64,000 nucleotides of DNA from Uranotaenia lowii. Lineage: Eukaryota > Arthropoda > Insecta > Diptera > Culicidae. Under the pieces are notes generated by a model. That model did no database searches and was not told the DNA's origin. It was given only the letters and a program-made list of their open reading frames with translations. Positions 46,550-58,164 of the stretch are shown in pieces (within the stretch, counting starts at the first letter, position 1; each line of letters opens with the position of its first letter). Position numbers and translations under genes: made by a program. The stretch spans positions 16,349,752 through 16,413,751 of the forward strand of contig NC_073692.1 in assembly GCF_029784155.1 (NCBI RefSeq), given 5' to 3'.

Positions 46550-46678
46550 GATGCTTTTTGACGTACATTTTTCAATTCTGCTGTAGTTACTCTCAATTTT
46601 ATTCACACTTTTATATTCTAGCTAAGGTACAAAAAACCTAACTCAATTCTACAAAGTAAATTCACACGATATACTTAC

Positions 46679-46845
46679 CACTAAAGATAGCAAACAGTGC
46701 CCCGATGGCCAACCCGATCATCGTTCCCGGCCCACCGGTTTCATTGTACGCGACCAGGTGTGTCAGGATCAGAACGCCCACGGTCCACCGCCCTCCGGTT
46801 CCACTGGCCACCGCATCCCACACCGATCGAGGAGCTGGCTGGGCC
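46679..46845 (-). CDS. first coding exon of the same probable SLC7 transporter (membrane segments 1-2)
   Basis: The exon is bounded by an acceptor (CCTCCGGCAG) and a consensus donor (G|GTAAGT). It encodes AQPAPRSVWDAVASGTGG, then RWTVGVLILTHLVAYNETGG and PGTMIGLAIGALFAIFSG. This aligns by eye with helices 1-2 of cationic amino acid transporters: a GxGG turn, LT-x-x-VA, a (A)GP motif, then a helix ending in SG just before the conserved CYAEFG block. The CYAEFG block and helices 3-10 are absent from the window, and the 500-N gap begins 130 bases downstream. The exon starts with the last base of a codon (phase 2). Together with the upstream exon ending at 47462, this creates the start codon. Confidence 0.55.
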
Positions 46846-47462
46846 CTGCCGGAGGTTGACACAGAGAAAGAAAACATTAAGCTGAGCTGCTGAGTACAAT
46901 GTTTTCCAACAATATCATCCACCCCTAACTAAGTACCAGCCCAGGTAACAGAACATTGATCAAAAGTCATCCCCGTTTGAATAATTAAGCGCTACACAAT
47001 ACCGCACGCCATCGAATCAACAACTTTTTCCCATCAAAACTTAATCAACCGGTTGCGTTGGGGCGTGTCAATGAACTGAATTTCTAAAGTTCAAAAGTTG
47101 TTGAAATTTTGTATATACATTTGAGTCCAACTTACATTATAAAGCTCAAACAAAGGAGTGATTTACGAATTGTTGATTGAATTCTTGAATTGCCACGTTC
47201 TATAATTTGTCAAAGCTCCAGTATCCTAAAGCGAGGCCAATGGGCTTTTTGCGGGGGAAGAGGGTGGTTTGATTCGATAATGGCTTCCAGAGCGTGAAAC
47301 TTCTGCTAAACCCCCTCGAGGTAGAAAAAACTACCCGGTTTCACTTGGAATTGTGAATCTCGCCAAACAACTGGCACGGCTAAGCCCAAAAAGATTTATC
47401 TACACAGAAATAGGTTGAATAAAAATATATGTATTGCTACCAGAAGAAGGTGTATACTCACA

Positions 47463-48396
47463 TGATTTGGGGTTATTTGGAGAGACACAACGAGCACGTG
47501 CCTCGAGCTTGGAAAACGACGACTTTCCCACTCACACACAGGTTGAAGGGAAAACAGCAAACCGGGGTCCACGGTCCGAAAAGTTCTCCGGTCGATGTGT
47601 CTTGTGTTTGCCTTCTTATTTTGCCGGATTTCCCAGCACATTCACAACAAAGAAGTTTTCCATTCGAATTCCACCAAAGTCGACAACTCCCAGGTGAGGT
47701 TTTGCTCCTTGCTCAGCCTACAATCAGGCGTTTTCCACCAAAATCCTCACCTAATTTATGTCTGATCGCAATTAAGCACGGCCTTTCGAGGGTATTATTT
47801 GCTTCAATCTAAAGCGCACTTTTTTCCACCAACAGCACAGAGGCAATGCTTTTGAAGTTTTGTTGTTTGCCTTTGATTTTTCACACAATTTGCTGCTGCT
47901 TCTGGCAGTTTAGGATTCAGCATTTCCGTTCATGGCGCTATTTCTGTTGTTGTTGTTTTGCTGACCCCCCAAGTGGATTTCTGTCACGCGAATGCAAAAA
48001 GGATAGGGCTAAGGCGGCGTTTTGTTGATGGATACTAAGAAATCGATGTTTGCTCTAGCTTTGAGCTAGTTGAGCCGAGTTGAGAAAATAGCTATCGGAA
48101 CGAAGCTTTCGGTTTCTTTTCTAGGGATTTCTAATTTGGAAACAAAGAACAGTCTGTTGAGCTTGGGGAATACTTTGAAGCTCCTCAAGTAGCGAAATCT
48201 AAAACTGGCCACGCAAATAAGTGGAAAGTTTTTTTGGAGACAGTAAAACGAACCCAAGACGAAAATTTTTTCATGCTCTTTTGGTTTTCAAAAAAAAATT
48301 TTCCCACCGCCCCCCCTATTTCAATATTTTAAAGCTCATCGCCCCCTAAAGGTGTTTTGGAACAGGTTTGTTCAGAAATGCAACAAAAATCGGCAT
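47463..48396. other. 5' region and leader exon of the minus-strand transporter gene
   Basis: A consensus donor GTGAGT lies at 47461-47456 on the minus strand. The preceding exon ends in CAT at 47464-47462, and its 5' limit is not visible. The transcription start is not evident; the stretch to 48396 has no other gene. Confidence 0.4.
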
Positions 48397-49437
48397 CATT
48401 TTTGTCATTTTTGTCATTTTTGTCATTTTTGTCATTTTTGTCATTTTTGTCATTTTTGTCATTTTTGTCATTTTTGTCATTTTTGTCATTTTTGTCATTT
48501 TTGTCATTTTTGTCATTTTTGTCATTTTTGTCATTTTTGTCATTTTTGTCATTTTTGTCTTTTTTGTCATTTTTGTCATTTTTGTCATTTTTGTCATTTT
48601 TGTCATTTTTGTCATCTTTGTCATTTTTGTCATTTTTGTCATTTTGTCATCTTTGTCATTTTTGTCATTTTTGTCATTTTTGTCATTTTTGTCATTTTTG
48701 TTATTTTTTGTGTTTTTTGTCATTTTTGTCATTTTTGTCATTTTTGTCATTTTTGTCATTTTTGTCATTTTTGTCATTTTTGTCATTTTTGTCATTTTTG
48801 TCATTTTTGTCATTTTTGTCATTTTTGTCATTTTTGTCATTTTTGTCATTTTTGTCATTTTTGTCATTTTTGTCATTTTTGTCATTTTTGTCATTTTTGT
48901 CATTTTTGTCATTTTTGTCATTTTTGTCATTTTTGTCATTTTTGTCATTTTTGTCATTTTTGTCATTTTTGTCATTTTTGTCATTTTTGTCATTTTTGTC
49001 ATTTTTGTCATTTTTGTCATTTTTGTCATTTTTGTCATTTTTGTCATTTTTGTCATTTTTGTCATTTTTGTCATTTTTGTCATTTTTGTCATTTTTGTCA
49101 TTTTTGTCATTTTTGTCATTTTTGTCATTTTTGTCATTTTTGTCATTTTTGTCATTTTTGTCATTTTTGTCATTTTTGTCATTTTTGTCATTTTTGTCAT
49201 TTTTGTCATTTTTGTCATTTTTGTCATTTTTGTCATTTTTGTCATTTTTGTCATTTTTGTCATTTTTGTCATTTTTGTCATTTTTGTCATTTTTGTCATT
49301 TTTGTCATTTTTGTCATTTTTGTCATTTTTGTCATTTTTGTCATTTTTGTCATTTTTGTCATTTTTGTCATTTTTGTCATTTTTGTCATTTTTGTCATTT
49401 TTGTCATTTTTGTTCATTTTTGTCATTTTTGTCATTT
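48397..49437 (+). repeat. 9-bp minisatellite (TTTTTGTCA)n, about 115 units
   Basis: Near-perfect tandem copies of TTTTTGTCA run for 1.04 kb. Variants are clustered at 48555-48720 (TTTTTTGTC, CATCTTTGTC, one 8-base unit and a TTATTTTTTGTG block), while the 3' two thirds are almost homogeneous. All frames are open because 9 is divisible by 3; none is a gene. Confidence 0.97.
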
Positions 49438-49628
49438 GATTTAATATAACAGAAAAAAAATTTAAAAAAATTCTTACAAACAAATTAATGAGCTGTGGAA
49501 TATCTAAATTTTAGAAAAAATCAAAAATGATTGTTTTATCAGTTATGCAAACAAATTGATTCTTTTTGTCATTCATTTTTCTATCAACCGTCGGAGTTTC
49601 AAATACCGTCTACTTATATTTTGATAGG
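49438..49628 (+). repeat. flank shared with the second minisatellite
   Basis: This segment matches the reverse complement of 59488-59727. Shared strings include GAGTTGTGGAA/GAGCTGTGGAA, CAGTTATGCAAACAAATTGA and ATCAACCGTCGGAGTTTCAA. Array plus flank therefore form one repeat family. Confidence 0.75.
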
Positions 49629-51580
49629 ATTTTTTTACTGGCGTAGGAGACTTGATTTTGTTAAAGATTTGATCGTTCACAGTGAGTCTTTTAAGAAAGC
49701 TAATAGAAATCAGCTACAAATGACTATTTGCTTCTAAAAGATAAATTCATAATCCTGTCTCAGAAAAAGTCTTTCCTATTCTTATCAGGATAATTTGAAA
49801 TAAAAATCCTTTTATTTTTTTCCTCTTTCCGTATCCTCTAACTCGATTTCGTAAACTGCCACCCACTCTTGCTAATAAATATTTCCGAAAAAAAAGACGC
49901 ATCGAGGCTCTGATCTAAGTGACGGTTATGGGAATGATGACGGGCGAGACCTTTTCAAGTCGGAATAACGCTTTACAAAACGGCAAAATGTATTCGCCTG
50001 GAACTGAGAACGTTTTATGTTTCTATATCGTAGGAAGGAAGGTGATTTGGAGGAAAAATGGATCAGAGAAAAAAAAAAGTACGGAAAAGCGTCTCGTCCC
50101 ACATCATAGACGCATAAACACACACAGCCGACCGAGTCTGTTCGCCTTTTTCTTCCGGGAATTTCCATATCGGATCGGATCCTTCGTTGGTGGATGCCTT
50201 CTCTTTATCCGCCCCATCGGAAGGCCGAGATTGAATTTCGTTTGTAAACACATCAATTGGGTGTGTCTGAAACGACGACGACAACGGTGACTCTCATTCC
50301 AGTTACGACTTCCTGTTGCTGCTGGAACTTTATGATTTTGGAATCAGGTCCTTCCTTCCTTGTGAAGGTGATGGTGTCGAGGGAAAAGTTTTGGGCCCGC
50401 GTTGATTGAAAAAATAAACGCTATTTGTCTGTGCGATACGGTCAATTTAAACAATTTAGTCTGTAAATATTGTTTAGGAGTATTAGCAGATGATTTACTT
50501 AAAGCTGTTCATTTAATTTTTTTGTGAAACGACACCTCAATAATCTAGAGTTTTTGTTTATAGAGAAAAAATCACTTTGAATTTCATGGAAGTAGGCGTT
50601 TGTTTAATGTGACAGACGCGTTTTTTGGAGCTGAAAATTTTTTATTACCAAAATTTCAACAATTTAATGTAAATTTAAATTCGGTTGTCGATTTTTTAAT
50701 CAGTAATACCTAAAGTGTTAACGTGATGGATAGTTTCATCTATAGAACGCCGTTTTATCGAACTGTCTGGTGTTGTGAAAAATGTGATCATGAATGGGAG
50801 TTGAGAAATCAATGGGAAATTAGAGTATAGTCCAAGAAGTTGTGGTCTGTGGAAGAAACTTAATACAGTTGGACTGGGAATTAATATCAGAGTTATTGAC
50901 TAAAGGAGAACCAAATTAAAAAGTTTCCATTATGTTATTTGTTTCCACATGGTGAAAATGCAGAGGATGGATTACGATGGTTGTCTTGATTGGGAAAAAC
51001 CAGAAAAATTGTAGCGTGCATCAAGATCCAGAAAATTTAGCTAAGTATCCGTTTATTTCATTTTTTATTCTTTCCACAAAAAATTTTTTGGTTGGAGTAG
51101 TTCCAAGGTAAGATGATGAGTATAAATGTATAATTATTTATTGATATAATATTCAAAATAGCTTAACTCTATTAAAGGGGATCAGTGGGGGGTTGGATAG
51201 GTCATCAAACGAACGAAAGACTGAAATACAATGGATTATGGGTTCAAGCCAGCCGGAGTATCTCGGCAAGTTTGGAATTATGCGAAGGATACTAGGGTAT
51301 CTTTTCATAATTCTAAATTTGTTTCGAACAGTTGGTAGAGTTAATGTCTTTGTCTGAACAATTTGTTCTCTCACTGTCATCTTTGTACTCACGAAATCAC
51401 TGTCTGAACAAACCTGGAGGCATCGGCAAATCTGACAGGTTTGCGTCGGGGGTCTTCAAATTTTACTAAAATTTCAAATTTGTGTCGTTTTTGCACATTT
51501 AAAAAACTCAGATTGAAAAAATGTTTATATTTTTTATATTTTAACAATTTTTCTACTTATGCAGATAGCACACGCATCTA
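49629..51580. other. non-coding DNA, no gene recognised
   Basis: Short frames only. The stretch 49920-50340 has a more balanced composition and could be transcribed leader sequence, but no splice-consistent coding exon is evident. Confidence 0.4.
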
Positions 51581-51583
51581 TCC

Positions 51584-51755
51584 TAAGGTTGACAGATTTT
51601 TTTCAGCACGGAACCGAGCCGGACAATTCCGGGCTATTTTATATAAAAACCTGGCCAAATCCGGGCATTTAAAAACCTTTCCTGATTATTTTTATTAAAC
51701 TCGCTCAGATAATTTTATTTTTGACGCATAAAATCGGGCAATCTGGCAACCTGAA
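51584..51755. mobile_element. small MITE with AGGTTGNCAGA ends
   Basis: AGGTTGACAGATTTTTTTC at the left and the complement of AGGTTGCCAGATTGCCCG at the right form short inverted ends around a 170-bp non-coding interior. No target duplication is clear. Confidence 0.4.
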
Positions 51756-51912
51756 GACCTCCCAACTGCAAATTTTAGGTAATGAAAAAATCTCTATCTT
51801 TAATGTTTTTTGAGACAGTTTTTAGTTATATGATTCAAATTAAATTTTCTAAACTCCAATTCCTGCTTTTGAGAGAATTGACCTGAACACTTCGAATAAA
51901 GATTAGATATGT

Positions 51913-52224
51913 ATGTATGTATGGTTCCCCCATCGGTAGTAAGGTCCAGCCTATGTCTGTGTGGCTTGGCCTTCGAATTTGAGGGAGTCATCCAACCTTC
52001 AGAGACCTACAATGGTTGGCAATCCACTCCGCTTGCAATAGTCTCTTCGGTTGCATTCCCTCTGAAATATATAATTGTGTATACCATGAAATACATCTTA
52101 CCCGTCGGCAACTTATGGGATTCGAACCCAACAGTTTTTTCTTGCCGATACCGGGAATCGAACCCAGCAGTACGCCTGGGTTACCAGACTCGCGCCAGCC
52201 TATCCACTTGACCACATCAGCGCT
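51913..52224 (-). mobile_element. tRNA-derived SINE with 24-bp target duplication
   Basis: Flanking direct repeats ACTTCGAATAAAGATTAG... (51889-51912) and the same with one mismatch (52225-52248) define the insertion. On the minus strand it starts AGCGCTGATGTGGTCAAG, with an A box, then a B box GGGTTCGATTCCC (52165-52152). A second B-box-like GGGTTCGAATCCC follows (52130-52118). It ends in a (CATA)n tail next to the left repeat. The head resembles a class II (long variable arm) tRNA. Confidence 0.8.
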
Positions 52225-52249
52225 ACTTCGAATGAAGATTAGATATGTC

Positions 52250-54090
52250 CAAAAAATATAATAAATAAGCAGTCGAAACAAAAAAGGTTTTTAAAAACAA
52301 CATAGAAACAACAAATTTCCCCCACATAGAACAAGAAAGTTCATTTGCGGTTCATTAGAAAGCGCGACAAAAGCTCTCTAGTCAGGGAAGCTTTTTTCAA
52401 ATCCCTGAAGCTATAATTTTTTTTATAATAATGAAGCTATAATTTTTTTTATAATCTTTTTTGAAAAGCGTCATTTAAAAAAAAAATTGTTTCGCTCCAG
52501 TTTCCTCCAGCGGCAGGAGTATTGATAACACGGGATGGCGGTGTGGAAAATGATGTAATTTTCCTTCGAGAGCAAAATTAACGTCAAATGTCAAGAACAT
52601 GAAACGAAGTTGTGTTTACATCAAACAGCACGAATTAAAAACGAAATGGCTAATGGTATCGTCTGCGACAAAATGGCCAATTATGTGGTTGAATGTGACA
52701 TCTTCAGCAGCATCATATTTTGTCCACTTTTCTCAAGAAGGGAGAAATTTTCCACCTACACACAGGGCCGAATTTCGAAATTATTTATTTGGGGCATTTT
52801 ACACGGTAGGCTATTGCGGGGCTGTATTCAGGTTAAGTTTGTATACAACGCTTTTAGTAGAGCTGGATGAATCGGATAAAACTTTAAGGTAATTCGTGCA
52901 AAATTTGGGATTCATTCATTTGCTGTAGCTATCCCACGATTCCCCCCAAACGCAGCCCTGCAAACACCCACTCCACCCAAACCCAAGATGACATAAAAAC
53001 AAACCTTTTGTTCACCACCATCGCCTAAACCGTGGAAAAACCAGCAAACAGAGAAAGCGCTCGCCTTCTCGTTGGTATGTATTATGCTCTTTTTGCTACC
53101 CTTGAGACGATTTGTCGTCCTCGGGGACGAACTTTCCTTTGGCCGCAAGTAAAGAAGCTAAAGCACTACAGACAGGTGTACGGATCATTTCAAGGTATTT
53201 TCTTACCGCTTTGTTGCTGTCTTTGGGGAAGGAAGAACAGCACCGATTTCGGTTCTTTGTAAGAACACTAAGGTAGTGTGGGAAGACGAATTTTACGAGC
53301 CTGACGCTAATTGTTGTCTGGTGCTTTCTTATGAGGTAGCGCGCGCTTCGAGAACTTTTATTGCGGTTTTCTTTCTGTTGATTGATGGTGTTTTTGGAAC
53401 TGCGAATACTCGAGTTATCAGGAAATCGACTCAGTGTGAAGTTGAGCAACACTTATCTTGACCGCCAATCCGCTTTCTTAGTAGGTTTACTCTAGTAAAC
53501 CTACTGTCTATGCTGATTCAAAAAAAACATTAAAGTTTTATCAATGTGATCGAAACATAATTGTAGAAATACTACCAGAGCCATGCCATGGACTATTTTA
53601 AAATCCATTTGTGTCTTCCCAGGTAACAATTTTAGTTTTATACGAGTGCTTTAAATTCTTATACATCAGAAGCGTTTTATAAAAGGCGCATTTAATACAT
53701 CACAGCGATTTATAAAACGCTTATACATCCAAAGGGAAAAGTAATCCTCGAGCAGCCTGGAATTTAAATGAAGTTTCATATCCCTCAACTCGAATTACAT
53801 AGATCGACCTACGAAAAAATTCCAACCAGTTTTTTTTTTGTTTGAAGTAATATGTAGCAAATGTTTCTATTTTAACTCTAAAACACTCTATAAAACCATT
53901 TATCCTACTAAGTGATATTTAAAGGCGCCAAAACAGCTGGTGTGTATAACAATGAAAGAGCCATCTTTATTTTTTACTTTTTGAAATACCTATGACCTGT
54001 TGTATCATAAAACATGCTGAAAATTTTAAAATTGAAGAAAATTACAAATTACATGGTTTCGTACGTACAATTTTTACGGTAATATTCTTG
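52250..54090. other. non-coding DNA
   Basis: No gene supported. A perfect 12-bp inverted repeat with a 2-bp spacer (AGTAGGTTTACT and its complement) lies at 53480-53505. Confidence 0.45.
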
Positions 54091-54094
54091 TTTC

Positions 54095-54215
54095 CTACAC
54101 CCATAGCAGAGGTTGAAAAAATTCAAGGTCTATCTAGCCTTTGTGCCGAAAATGCGCTGAAAGGTGTACTGTAACAAGGATGATAAATATGATTGAAAAA
54201 GCACAGGTTCACTTT
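54095..54215 (+). repeat. dispersed repeat fragment (SINE body family)
   Basis: It matches the body of the SINE at 36931-37246 and the segment at 59345-59470 (GTAACAAGGATGATAAATAT, GATTGAAAAAGCAC). It is cut at 54215 by the 57-bp minisatellite. Confidence 0.6.
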
Positions 54216-55015
54216 ATGAATTTACGTTGAATCGGGAGGACCAACATGAAGAGTGTTCTGAAGGTTCACTATATTTATGAATTTACGTTGGATCGGGAGG
54301 ACCAACATGAAGAGTGTTCTGAAGGTTCACTTTATGAATTTACGTTGGATCAGGAGGACCAACATGAAGAGTATTCTGAAGGTTCACTTTATGAATTTAC
54401 GTTGGATCGGGAGGACCAACAGGAAGAGTGTTCTGAAGGATCACTTTATGAATTTACGTTGGATCGGGAGGACCAACAGGAAGAGTGTTCTGAAGGTTTA
54501 CTTTAAGAATTTACGTTGGATCAGGAGGACCAACAGGGAGAGTGTTCTGAAGGTTAGCTTTATGAATTTACGTTGGATCAGGAGGACCAACATGAAGAGT
54601 ATTCTGAAGGTTCACTTTATGAATTTACGTTGGATCGGGAGGACCAACAGGAAGAGTGTTCTGAAGGATCACTTTATGAATTTACGTTGGATCGGGAGGA
54701 CCAACAGGAAGAGTGTTCTGAAGGATCACTTTATGAATTTACGTTGGATCAGGAGGACCAACATGAAGAGTGTTCTGAAGGTTTACTTTAAGAATTTACG
54801 TTGGATCAGGAGGACCAACAGGGAGAGTGTTCTGAAGGTTAGCTTTATGAATTTACGTTGGATCGGGAGGACCAACAGGAAGAGTGTTCTGAAGGTTCAC
54901 TTTATAAATTTACGTTGGATCAGGAAAACAAACAGGAAGAGTGTTCTGAAGGCTCACTTTATGAATTTATGTTGGATCGGGATGACCAACATGAAGAGTA
55001 TTCTGAAGGTTAACT
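54216..55015 (+). repeat. 57-bp minisatellite, about 14 units
   Basis: The unit begins TTCACTTTATGAATTTACG and continues with TTGGATCGGGAGGACCAAC and a GAGTGTTCTGAAGG end. Units differ at a few positions (ATGAAG/AGGAAG, CGGG/CAGG, TTCAC/TTAGC/TTTAC). Because 57 is divisible by 3 two frames stay open for long stretches; one is open for 253 codons, but variation between units changes the residue at almost every difference. Confidence 0.9.
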
Positions 55016-55051
55016 ATGTGATGGTTAACGACCTTTGAAAAAAAAAGTTCA

Positions 55052-56824
55052 TCTATATATATAAAAAGCAATTATCTGTATGTTTGTTTGTTTGTTTGTT
55101 TGTTTGTTTGTCCTCTATAGACTCAGCCGCCTTAAGAGCTAGAGATCTGAAATTTGGCATGGATGCTCATTAGGACCAGGAATGATGAAAAATGTTTTTA
55201 GATTTTTGGACGACCCCTTCTGAAGGGGGTCGTCCATACAAGACAAACATTGTTTTCACGTTATTGACGTTATTTTCCGTCGGATTGTGATGAAAATTTG
55301 CACATGAGTGTTTTGAGAGACGAGCAACCGATTACAGTTATCAAATTTAGGGTCAGGGGTCGGCAAAAGGGGTCGTCCATATCCACTGATTAATGTTTTT
55401 GCGATATTGGCTTTATTTTACATTGGATTGTGATGAAAATTTGCACATGAGTGTTTTGAGAGACGAGCAATCCATTACAGTTATCAAATTTAGGGTCAGT
55501 GGTCGGCCAAAGGGGTCGTCCATATTCACTGATTAATGTTTTTGCGATATTGGCGTTATTATACATCGGATTGTGATGAAAATTTGCACATGAGTGTTTT
55601 GAGAGACGAGCAATCCATTACAATTATCAAATTTAGGGTCAGGGGTCGGCAAAAGGGGTCGTCCATATCCACTGATTAATGTTTTTGCGATATTGGCTTT
55701 ATTTTACGTTGGATTGTGATGAAAATTTGCACATGAGTGTTTTGAGAGACGAGCAATCCATTACAGTTATCAAATTTAGGGTCAGGGGTCGGCCAAAGGG
55801 GTCGTCCATATCCACTGATTAATGTTTTTGCGATATTGGCGTTTTTATAGATCGTATTGTGATGAAAATTAGCACATGAGTGTTTTGAGGGACGAGCAAT
55901 CGATTTCAAGTTTCGAATTGCGGATCAGAAGTCGGCTGAAGGAGTCGTCCATACCCAACTTTAATGTTTTTGCGATTTTGACGTTATTCTACATTGGATA
56001 GAGATGAAAATTTCCGCATAGGAGTTTTGAGGGACGCTCTTTTGCTTTCAGGTTTCAAATCTTGACTCAGGGGTCGGCAAAAGGGGGTTATTATCTGTTC
56101 ACTGTTTTTACGATATTCTCTTGATTGAGCATAGAATTGTAATGAAAATTGACACATGGGAGTTTAACAGAAAAGATAACTGATTTCAGGAGTCAAGTTT
56201 TGAATCGTGGTAAAAAAAAGGCCGTCCATGTTAGTTGCTCACTGTTTTCGCGATATTGTCATGATCATGCATCGGATTGAGATGAAAATGTTTAGATGAG
56301 GATTATAAACTATGAGCAATTGACTCCAGGTAGCATGTTCCGTGTCAAGGGTCGGCGAAAGGGGCGTCTTTATTCACTGTTCACTGTTTTCAAGTTCCTG
56401 ACGTTATTTTACATATAATTTAAAAAAAAAATGGCACAAGGGAGTTTCGGGCCAAGGGACAGAAAATGAGGGTTTCATTGAAAGTTCAGTGTTTTGTGCA
56501 ATGATTTTGTTCGAGACAGTTAATTGATACCAATTTATGTGTGAAGGTCAAGCAAAAGAGTCGTGCACATAAACAAATAGGACATGTTTCTGCCATAATG
56601 TCTAGATTTTGCAGCCGATCGAGAAGAACACTCTCACATAAATTATAATAAAAATCCAATCAACCGTTTAATTTGAATTTCAAGTAATAGTAATAATAGC
56701 GACTTTAAACACTGTTGATTTTTTTCCCCAAAATTGTTGAAAGAATGTTTCGAATTCATTTTCTAAACTCATTTTGACGTACCAATGATTTAAAGCGAAA
56801 CGAAGTTCGTACGGGATCAGCTAG
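55052..56824 (+). mobile_element. non-autonomous Helitron with internal tandem repeats, copy 2
   Basis: It begins TCTATATATATAAAAAGC after an A and ends GGGATCAGCTAG before a T, with the ACGAA-G-TTCGT hairpin upstream of the end. A (TTTG)n run follows the 5' end. Then come repeated units of about 143 bp (starting near 55319, 55462, 55605 and 55746, then diverging) marked by GGTCGTCCATA and GATGAAAATTTGCACATGAG. No protein is encoded. Confidence 0.8.
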
Positions 56825-57554
56825 TTAAAGTATAAGAATAAGGTTCGGAATCACCAGTTTGAACAGTCCAGTACAAAAAGTAGATTTGAAAAGATTAGCT
56901 TATTGGATCTAGATTAAATAGAAGTTTGTCTCGAGCACGTTGTCTAGTATAAACAAGTTGGAAACTTGTTGTTCAGTTCGGAAAGACTGGAGTGACAAAT
57001 CGAGACAGTTGATGTCGCCCAAAACAAATGTCTTTTTTTAAAGTTCCACAATGCTTGAGAAAGCATATCTCGTTCCAGAATTCATTGAATTGAAGGAAAG
57101 ATGTTTTCCGTCAGTTCTGATTTTTATTCATGAAAATCGATAATACCTTGTTAGTAGTCGTAGTAGTAGTGAGAATATAGAAATATAATGGAATCATAGC
57201 ATTAGATTTTTGAGGATGAAGAGACAGTGGAAATTCTTTGTTTAGATATATAATTGAAGGAAAAGGAGCATCCCGGCGTGTTCACGCATTAAGGAGGTCT
57301 GATAATAATAGAGATTTGGTTTGAATAAGACACCTGTGGAAAAAGGTTCTAGGAATATATCTGGATCAAGAATGGAAGAAAGTTCACGAATGGCTTAACA
57401 AATAAAAGTACCACGATATTTGAGTGTCACGAGCTAGCTTATTTCTAAGTATACTACAAACGTTATATACAACTGTGGGAAAAATGAACTTATTCAGAGC
57501 AAGCATTAAGACAAAACATTTAAATATTGACATGAATAAGCATCAAAAGAGGTG
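56825..57554. other. non-coding DNA
   Basis: No gene or bounded repeat supported. Confidence 0.5.
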
Positions 57555-58164
57555 TTAACCTTCCCATGCCGTTCGCAAAATATCCGTTTCGGGGAAATTT
57601 GAGTTGTAGTTTGATTTCGTTCTCCTGGCTGTAAATGTTAACCGATTTTGATGATATTATATTCATTGTGTAGGTAATTTGTTCTTATTACTCAAAATTT
57701 TAAAATAAAGTCGATATATATTTCCAAGTTATCAGAAACTGGTTCAGAAAGTGAAAAGTCCGAAAAATCAATTTTATTTTTAAAATGCTCATAACTTTTG
57801 ACAGCTTTTCTGTATTTAAGTGTTTCATTGATGTTTGAAATCGTCAAGAATCCATCTATCCGACAGTGTATAGATATGTTGGGGTGCAATGAAAGTTTTG
57901 ACCGCTATCTCAGAACTTCCGGTAGAAAAAAATCTAACTTTAAAAAAACGATATCCAATTTTTGCTTTGCTTAGCTGTATTTCATTTCCCAATGAACCGA
58001 TTTTCAAAACTCAAATTTCAATTTTTTGACGTTAATTTCATTATTTTCATAGAACATACTTGGTCTGTCAAAATTCCTAGTTCTTCAGTATATTGGAATG
58101 ATGATAAAGAGATTTTAAATGTGCGCTTCGGGTCATATTGACCCGAACGGCATGGGAAGGTTAA
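57555..58164. mobile_element. piggyBac-type MITE with TTAA ends
   Basis: TTAA flanks both ends (57555-57558 and 58161-58164). The inverted termini are CCTTCCCATGCCGTTCG and its complement. A GGGTCATATTGACCC palindrome lies just inside the right end, as seen in many piggyBac-family elements. The 600-bp interior has no transposase. Confidence 0.75.

Noticed and set aside
45723..46606. Frames across the N run at 46050-46549
   Set aside because: They consist mostly of undetermined bases; only the BEL fragment before the gap has real similarity.
48346..49483. Reading frames of up to 365 codons over the 9-bp array (MTK, FCH, LSF and NDK repeats)
   Set aside because: All frames are open simply because the unit length is a multiple of three and the 9-mer has no stop in those frames. 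There is no start context, splice site or composition change.
52145..52224. tRNA gene on the minus strand
   Set aside because: It has A and B boxes but lies at the head of a SINE bounded by a 24-bp target duplication.
54277..55038. 253-codon frame of 19-residue repeats
   Set aside because: It is the shifted frame of a 57-bp minisatellite. Differences between units alter the residue almost every time, and the array interrupts a dispersed repeat.
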